Positions 57,937 through 64,000 of a DNA stretch of 64,000 nucleotides are shown in pieces (the first letter of the stretch is position 1; the number at the start of each line of letters is the position of its first letter). The stretch lies in NCBI GenBank assembly GCA_036872755.1, contig JAVHNS010000004.1, positions 2,976,001 through 3,040,000 on the forward strand, written 5' to 3'. The stretch comes from Orbilia blumenaviensis (Eukaryota; Ascomycota; Orbiliomycetes; Orbiliales; Orbiliaceae). The notes beneath the pieces were generated by a model that saw only the letters and a program-made list of their open reading frames with translations, had not been told where the DNA came from and searched no databases. Made by a program: the position numbers and the translations under genes.

Positions 57937-58394
57937 GCAGTTTTTTGCTACCAACATTCTTTTTTTGGGACCTTTTTTTTTGGCTTCAAGACACAAACTC
58001 TTTTGGCTTTGAAGTAGTCTCGGTCCCACTTTGAGGCACATCGGGGTAGTGGAACCTTCGGCTTTCATCGGCAATCATGCCAGCGTATCTAACGGCCGGA
58101 TTTTGAAAGTTAATCCAGTTTTTTCTTACATCCCCGTCGCAGTAAAAGCTTATGGGTCGCGTTCGAAAGTAGGTTGTGGATCACACCGATATATATTTCG
58201 GAGTAATTAAGTGCTGCATGAGAGATTATAATACAATTGAAATATTTAGATTGCCAGCCGAACCGTCTGCCGGCTGACTAGTATATAATACCTAGTGTAT
58301 GTGTCTACTCGGGACACTCGATGCAACGGTCTTTGAATCATTACACCGATACTCTGTGAGCGAGACTACCCGATATCGAACTGATGACTACATC
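57937..58394. other. Intergenic, no gene seen
   Basis: Spacer between tRNA-Arg and the 3' end of the Isc1-like gene. A 14-nt string TCGGGACACTCGAT near 58310 also occurs at the inverted repeat near 32219. Confidence 0.45.
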
Positions 58395-59826
58395 CTAAGG
58401 CCTTAAATCGGCCAGTTCACTCTCTCCGGCAGCCGCGTCTCTTTCCAGCTTCGACTTCTGCATCTTAATCTCTTCTCTGAACTCCTTCAAAGCTCTGATC
58501 TCAGTATTGAAGAAGCAGAAACCCATTATCCCATCCAATGTACTTCCGATTCCCCACAACCATGTTGCAACCCAAAGGGCGAGCGCCGCGCCCTTTGGCA
58601 TCCACCAACTCCCAATAATAATGCCAATGGTGACAAAGATTTGGATGAAGAAATGCGCCATTCGCCAGAATCGTTGCTTTTCTTCACGTTTTTCGTAAGT
58701 ATCGACTAATTCAAGGATATTGTCACATAAATCTTTCGGAAATTCTGGGAATGAAATCTTCTCTGGCGGTGTGAGCTTTATGGTGACGTCGATTCCGAAG
58801 TGGTCGGATGGCGAGCACTTTAGATCGGGTAGTTTTTCCATAAAGCACACTTTGGCAGCTGTCGCGGAGGTTGTGAGAGGCGAATGGAAGATGTAATCTA
58901 GGCGTTTGGCCCATGGGTCCAGGTTCTCCGGATTTGGAGGAGGGGCTGGGCGCCAGGTGTTAAGAGCTGAGTCGCAGGTAAGGCCCATAACCTGGGTATT
59001 GTGCTCTGGTGTAGATGTTGGCGGGGAGATTGCAGGTGTGTCTGGGTAGACGGAGAGCCAGGAATCTGCCATGTGGCCATAGGAGCGGAGTAATTTATGG
59101 GCGAAGGAGTCAGGAATCATGTTGAAGTCACCAAGCTGGCCCTCAAGTTAGTCTGAGCTCGTAGTCGTAAGAGTTTATGGCTCATGGCTTACAGCTAATG
59201 TGATATGGCCCTTCTGGACCGATCCTCTGAGCAGCTTTGAGATTTCCCATGCTTGGGCTGTCCGGTGGCAGAGATAGGAGTCGTTTGGTTCTGGTTCGTA
59301 GGGCGCGTGAAGCTATTCATAAGTGTTAGAAAAGGTAGCCAATATAATTAGTGTATAACCTCCGAATTGGGTAATCACTCACGTGTGTGCAAAAGACTTC
59401 GATATAATGTCCGCTCTCGTGCTTGATCATCGCAGAAGCAACTCCCTTCCCAACAAAGAAGTCACCACGGAAGAACGCCGTCGGTCGTCCGTTCAATGGG
59501 TATCTAAACATCGAGCTCTGCTCAATCGGCCATTTCGACATGATTACTAGCCCGGCGCCGATTGAGCCCCCAAAGTAGAATTTTCCATAAGGAAGGAGGT
59601 GCTTGGTCTTTTCGCGGATGACCTTGTAGTCGCCGTAAGACCAACATTCTTGGAGACCAACGATCTCCCAGTCGGATTTAGCGATAACATCGCCGATGAA
59701 GGCCATGCGACGTGCACGGTGTTTGGAGAGGTATCGGAGGCCCCAACAGTTTAGCGAGAGAACGCGGATCGAATCCGCTGTGACGTCGGTAGTGACGGAC
59801 ATCTTTTCTGAGATAACGTCAGTCAT
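58395..59826 (-). CDS. ISC1: Inositol phosphosphingolipid phospholipase C, Isc1 type (neutral sphingomyelinase family)
   Basis: Exons 59826-59383, 59312-59193 and 59135-58395 (introns 70 and 57 nt) give 434 residues. The metal-dependent phosphodiesterase fold shows LSLNCWGL near residue 25, LQECW near 58 (metal-binding Glu), GDFNM near 190-194 and the catalytic SDHFG near 298-302. Two C-terminal membrane spans follow (HFFIQIFVTIGIIIGSWW near 343-361 and LWVATWLWGIGSTL near 368-385), as in Isc1 and mammalian nSMase2-type enzymes. It cleaves the head group from inositol phosphosphingolipids to release ceramide species at internal membranes. Length is near the family's norm. Confidence 0.92.
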
Positions 59827-60782
59827 GGCCTGTACTGTGTACGCGATAAACCCGGAAAAAGGACAGGCTATATTATTGCGATAGAAATGAACGCTTGGGA
59901 ATTCGAAAATTCAAGTGTAATCAAAATGAGCGTAAAAAATTCGATCAATTTAGAGCAGTTGGCCGGGAGCACCTACTTTGGCTCAAGCCTTATATTATAT
60001 TCTACCTATTTCTGAATAAAAATTAAAATGAATGATCACTCGGCAGCATGTGCTCCTGCTAGAATTTTAAGCATAAAAAAAAGAAAAGGCCGGCGGGGAA
60101 AGTGCTGTCAGATACGAAAGAATACGACGGACCGTGAGTTCCACGATTGGAAACCTGAAGGAGAGAGCATATAAAAAGGGGATTCTACGGGCAGCTGCCC
60201 CGACGAGACATTCAGATAAATTTAAAAGCCTGACCGAAGAGCCCAAGCCTGGAAGAGGGCCAGCAAGCTGCATCATGCATGTCTCGCTTCCACCAAAGCC
60301 GGCCAGAAAGAGCCAATCGAGCGGGCTTTTGTGTTGTGGGGAGGTTTCCTGTCTTATTTGGAAAAAGCAACGTTGCACAGAACTCTCGCCTGTCTGAGAC
60401 ATCTAGAAGGTGGTGATCGGTTGATCCCAACACGCGTCCGATCCAAAATTCCGCCCATATACTTTGTGCGCGGTGCTATCGATATGGGTTATCGGTTGCC
60501 CAGCGCCGGCTTGAAGTACCGGTGCGCAGCTGAGACAGCGTGGCGGTGATAGTGGATGCCTGATATACGTAAATGTCACGTCCATAACGCCACGCACGGT
60601 CCAGATACCCCAAACAGACTCGCGTTCATGCGTTCCTGAAATCCAAAGCAAATGCTAACACGAAGGAATATTTACGATTAAATTGCTTGTCGTAAAGTTT
60701 ATAAAGTTTATATTATAGTACATATAGTATCGATGCATCCGGCATTGGGGCCATGGATGATCAGCAGTTACGCCCCTACAGA
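59827..60782. other. Intergenic, no gene seen
   Basis: Promoter of the Isc1-like gene and 3' flank of the GDSL hydrolase gene. Overlapping frames at 60.07-60.65 kb on both strands have no recognisable feature. Confidence 0.45.
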
Positions 60783-62223
60783 CTAATTGAAGCCGTCGAC
60801 GCCCTTCTCAAATTTATCAAACACCTCTAATGGGAACTTGTCAGCAATGTACTGGTACCCCGCCACGCTAGGATGCAGTTGATCCCCACTGTCATAAAGT
60901 GGGTTCAACTGGGTGGCATTCTTCGGGTCCCTAAGGAAAGCGTCGAAGTCAATGACGGCATCGAAGACTTTCCCTTTCGACTTCCTAATCCAATCGTTGA
61001 TCCTCAGTCTAGTAAGTTCCCTAGCCGGTGCCGAATAAGGTTGCAGATTTGAGTCTGGCGAGCCGAACGGCGTAATAGTAGCCGCAAAGATTGGTAACTT
61101 AAAGGTATGAACTCGGGTCGCGATTTGTTGGAAGGCGAGAACCAGCCTTTGGTACACAATTTCCTGTGCTTCCTTTGTGGCTGGTGCTGTTCCAATGTCG
61201 TTGACACCTTCAAATATCATAACGTATTTAGTACCCGACTGAGCGAGAACATCACGATCGATTCTCCCTTGAGCATTTGGCCCTAATCCATCGTAGAGGA
61301 TTCGGTTGCCTCCGGCCGCTTGGTTAACAACAGAAATCTGGCGGGTGAAATGCTTCTTCTGCATATTTCTTGCGAGAAGATCGGGCCATCTACATACTAT
61401 ATGTTAGGGCACAATAACTAACACGGAGGTTCTGGACTGGAGATTACTAACCTGTTGTTAGCATTATTGACGCTACCTCTACCATCTGTAATGCTGTCTC
61501 CAACAATGACAAATGCACCCTTTCCTCCATTGACCCATCCCTCAACCGCACTAAGGAAGTACCAATGGGCTGTATTTGCAGTGCCTGCAGCAGTGAAACT
61601 TGGCGCATTGACTTGGTTTCCAGGTGTCATCCAAGAAGTGGTCCTAGATCCGGGGTGCGAAGTAACCGCAAATCCTTGCTGGCCACTTGCGAGATAAATT
61701 GTAACGGCAATATTTTGGAGCGCCCCGAACTCGAAATCAATGGCGTCCGAAACAACAAGGCCACCATTGGGAACAATGATAGAAGAGCTACCGCTGAAAG
61801 TAACCTTCTTCAATGTTTTGGTTTGGATTTCTGAGATTCCTGCAGTATTATTGACTGGGAGTGCAACGGTGACCGCAGTGATTGGGAGGTCATTCACACC
61901 AAAGGCGTTCGAGATACGAAGGCGTATTTGTTCGGCGCCTAGGGACATAAAAAGCGTTTGTCGGATAGTAGCATTTACAAAGACTCCTGTTGTTCCGTTC
62001 TAGTGGCTTATTAGGCGTCTCCTTCATAAAAAACGAGTTATCAGCGTTTTGGGCCAAGTTAACTTACATAGGGTGCAGGAGGGAGGTTATGAAGTTCGGT
62101 AAGTTGCGGCATTGAGGCCCAGGTGTTCACCCAATGGCCATTGTGGACTCGTTTCTCGAGCGAAGCGGCGCTAACGCTCGAAACCGTAGCTACAAGAGCT
62201 ACAAGGGTACCGAGAAACAACAT
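60783..62223 (-). CDS. Secreted SGNH/GDSL-type hydrolase
   Basis: Exons 62223-62068, 61999-61452 and 61389-60783 (introns 68 and 62 nt) give 436 residues. The ATG at 62223 starts the signal peptide MLFLGTLVALVATVSSVSA, followed by SLEKR, a likely Kex2 processing site. The SGNH blocks are present: IVGDSITDGRG with the nucleophile serine near 221, a NQAAGGNRI stretch (Gly), FEGVNDIG (Asn), and DQLHPS with the Asp/His pair near 404-407. A beta-rich region of about 150 residues precedes the hydrolase core, as in fungal members of this two-domain family. Likely an extracellular esterase or lipase acting on acylated carbohydrates or lipids; the substrate is not determined. Confidence 0.9.
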
Positions 62224-64000
62224 AGTAAAAGATTGGCAATTGTCGCCCACAGCTTTGGATCTTTTTAAAGATCGATCGACTGGCCCCGCAGATTTGGTTA
62301 CTTGGGATCTGGAGTAACCCGAAATCTATTCGATACAATTGCAGTCTCGATCTGGGTATTTATAAGAGCGCATGGTCTTCTCCTTCAGGTATTGCGCAAC
62401 TTTCATTGAGGATTCTCATAGTTTTCCGCATGGTTCTTCTTTTTGCCGTGACATCACTTTAGCCTGGAGTATAGGGATGACCCTTCCTTCTCACCGAGGT
62501 CTGTAGTTTGCTATAGTGAGTTGAACGTTATCCTGCCTCGAGCTATTATAGGTAATCCTTGAGGTACTGAAGTTAAACCAAGGAATTCAGGCTAAGTACC
62601 ATGGCTTTTATAAATCCGGGGAAAAATACATGGATATGCAAGGTCTGCGGGTATCAATTCTTGATCGATTGTTAGGCTGAATTGCAACGTTCTAAATCAA
62701 TTACCAAGTGGAAAATAGTCCGACATTCGCATCAGTATCGGATCTCGGCTGTCTATAACGGATAACACAATGGTTATCCTGGCTAGAATCGTAGGCTTAA
62801 ATATGGGTGAAAGCGGATAAACTGCAAAACGTGCTGCATCGTGCCGTCAGAACCGATGGGCGAAAAAATGCAACATGTTGCAACACATGTTCGCGGGATA
62901 TATTCACCAAATCTACGATCTGAGGGTGTCATAATTTCTGGAAATGTGTTCTTAAACGAAGGTTTTACGGGCTGAAGCCGCCACTAAGGTATATTAATGT
63001 TTCTGCATCATGTACGTGAAATTAGTAATTACCGTCGACTTGCATGCGGCTGGGAGGCAGATGTCGAAAGTTGACATTTGATGTGTTGAATTTTTCCCTG
63101 CTAGTTACACTGCATGGTTCCACAAGGCTGGTTTGGCCTCATGGCACTGCACGGACTTATGCAAATAGAAGACACATTGGATACTCTTCCGCTTCCGCCT
63201 GTGCAGTTGTAATATCTTGTGTAGGCTTAGCTTTAAATCACCAGTCTTAATCACATGGATCTCAGGGGTATCACGACATTTCGCCTGCCATCTTGGGCAA
63301 TAGGTTCCTTCCTCTAACCGCTCTAAACTTCAAATAGCTTAAAACCCTGAAAATCACGCTATAGGAGCCTGGTGGCGGTATTCTGAGGTTCCCTTTCCAG
63401 TCGTACTCTGAAAGATCACCATGGTGATACGGTCTCTTTTGTTTATCAGATATTGGCCTTCCTTGGATGTTCCTACGGTCGGTTTTGAGCCTCCGATAAG
63501 TCAAATTAAAGTACCGGTACCGGCGATACGATCCTAGACTGGAGCTACTATAGTGCGGGGAGGTTAGAATAATATTAGATACTAGTTCAATATCGATAAA
63601 CTTTTGTCAACTATAGATATTTTATTATCAATCCCGAAAAGAGTTTCACGGGTCATGGCATCATTGGCATTGTGAACCCCTGTAGCAATTTCTCGGATAT
63701 TTAATAATGCGACGCGAAATAATAGATATGCCAAACCGGGTCGGGAAGGTTTCTATAGGCCTGTCAATGAAGTACATCTGCCTGCGTCTTAAATACTCAA
63801 ACTGACATGACTTGACCACATTGATCAGCCCGGCCCGTCCAGAGACATGCGACAAGGGTTTGTATCGCCTTCCTTTCTTATAACTTCAAAAGCTTGTGTC
63901 GGTTTTCTAAACGATTTCAATACCCCTCCGAAATCGCTGATTATGGCTTTCCGGATAGAGGGATCCCGCCCGCTCCAGCGGTCACTATCTGATAACGCCT
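62224..64000. other. Right end of window, no gene recognised
   Basis: 1.8 kb containing the promoter of the GDSL hydrolase gene. Short frames at 63.0-63.9 kb have no domain or splice support. A gene starting beyond the window cannot be excluded. Confidence 0.45.

Overview
This window looks like nuclear DNA from a filamentous ascomycete (Pezizomycotina). The genes carry short introns (52-125 nt, GTAAGT/GTATGC-type donors), proteins match typical filamentous-fungal families (alternative oxidase, CYP51, Isc1, Hst2, Rev1, Fpr3/4-type FKBP), and a dispersed 5S rRNA gene sits alone among protein genes. There are no bacterial-style operons. I could not fix the class from sequence alone. All exon/intron joins were read by eye from splice motifs, frame and family resemblance.

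Layout. 0-1 kb: a divergent but well-paired 5S rRNA gene with a T-run terminator. 1-10 kb: a gene-dense housekeeping block with an FKBP nuclear prolyl isomerase (-), translesion polymerase Rev1 (+), acylphosphatase (-) and a nitronate monooxygenase-like flavoprotein (+). 10-12.6 kb is gene-free. 12.6-19 kb: mitochondrial alternative oxidase (+), a ~350-bp foldback inverted-repeat element, and a secreted protein with proline-rich tandem repeats (-). 19.5-27 kb: an F-box protein (+), 6-phosphogluconate dehydrogenase with eight exons and an unusually long first intron (-), and an RBM42-like RRM protein (+).

27.8-31.8 kb: three consecutive same-strand genes for secreted proteins of unknown function. 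Each has a signal-peptide exon ended by a phase-2 intron, then one large exon. They share a weakly conserved core of two tryptophans about 40 residues apart. This is the best candidate for an undescribed family. 34.7-36.9 kb: a large serine-rich conserved fungal protein (-), apparently with a long pyrimidine-rich leader. 36.9-47.6 kb: about 10.7 kb with no convincing intact gene, containing low-complexity tracts and decayed fragments that look like retroelement integrase tails.

47.6-64 kb: sirtuin Hst2 (+), a cytochrome P450 (-), a divergently oriented CYP51 paralogue with unusual residues (+), a conserved F-box-like protein of unknown function (+), tRNA-Arg(CCG), an Isc1-type inositol phosphosphingolipid phospholipase C (-) and a secreted SGNH/GDSL hydrolase (-). 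The last 1.8 kb shows nothing recognisable.

The genes do not form one pathway. The housekeeping genes cover DNA damage tolerance, chromatin/nucleolus, NADPH supply, respiration and sphingolipid turnover. The secreted trio, the repeat-rich secreted protein and the P450 pair are the accessory part.
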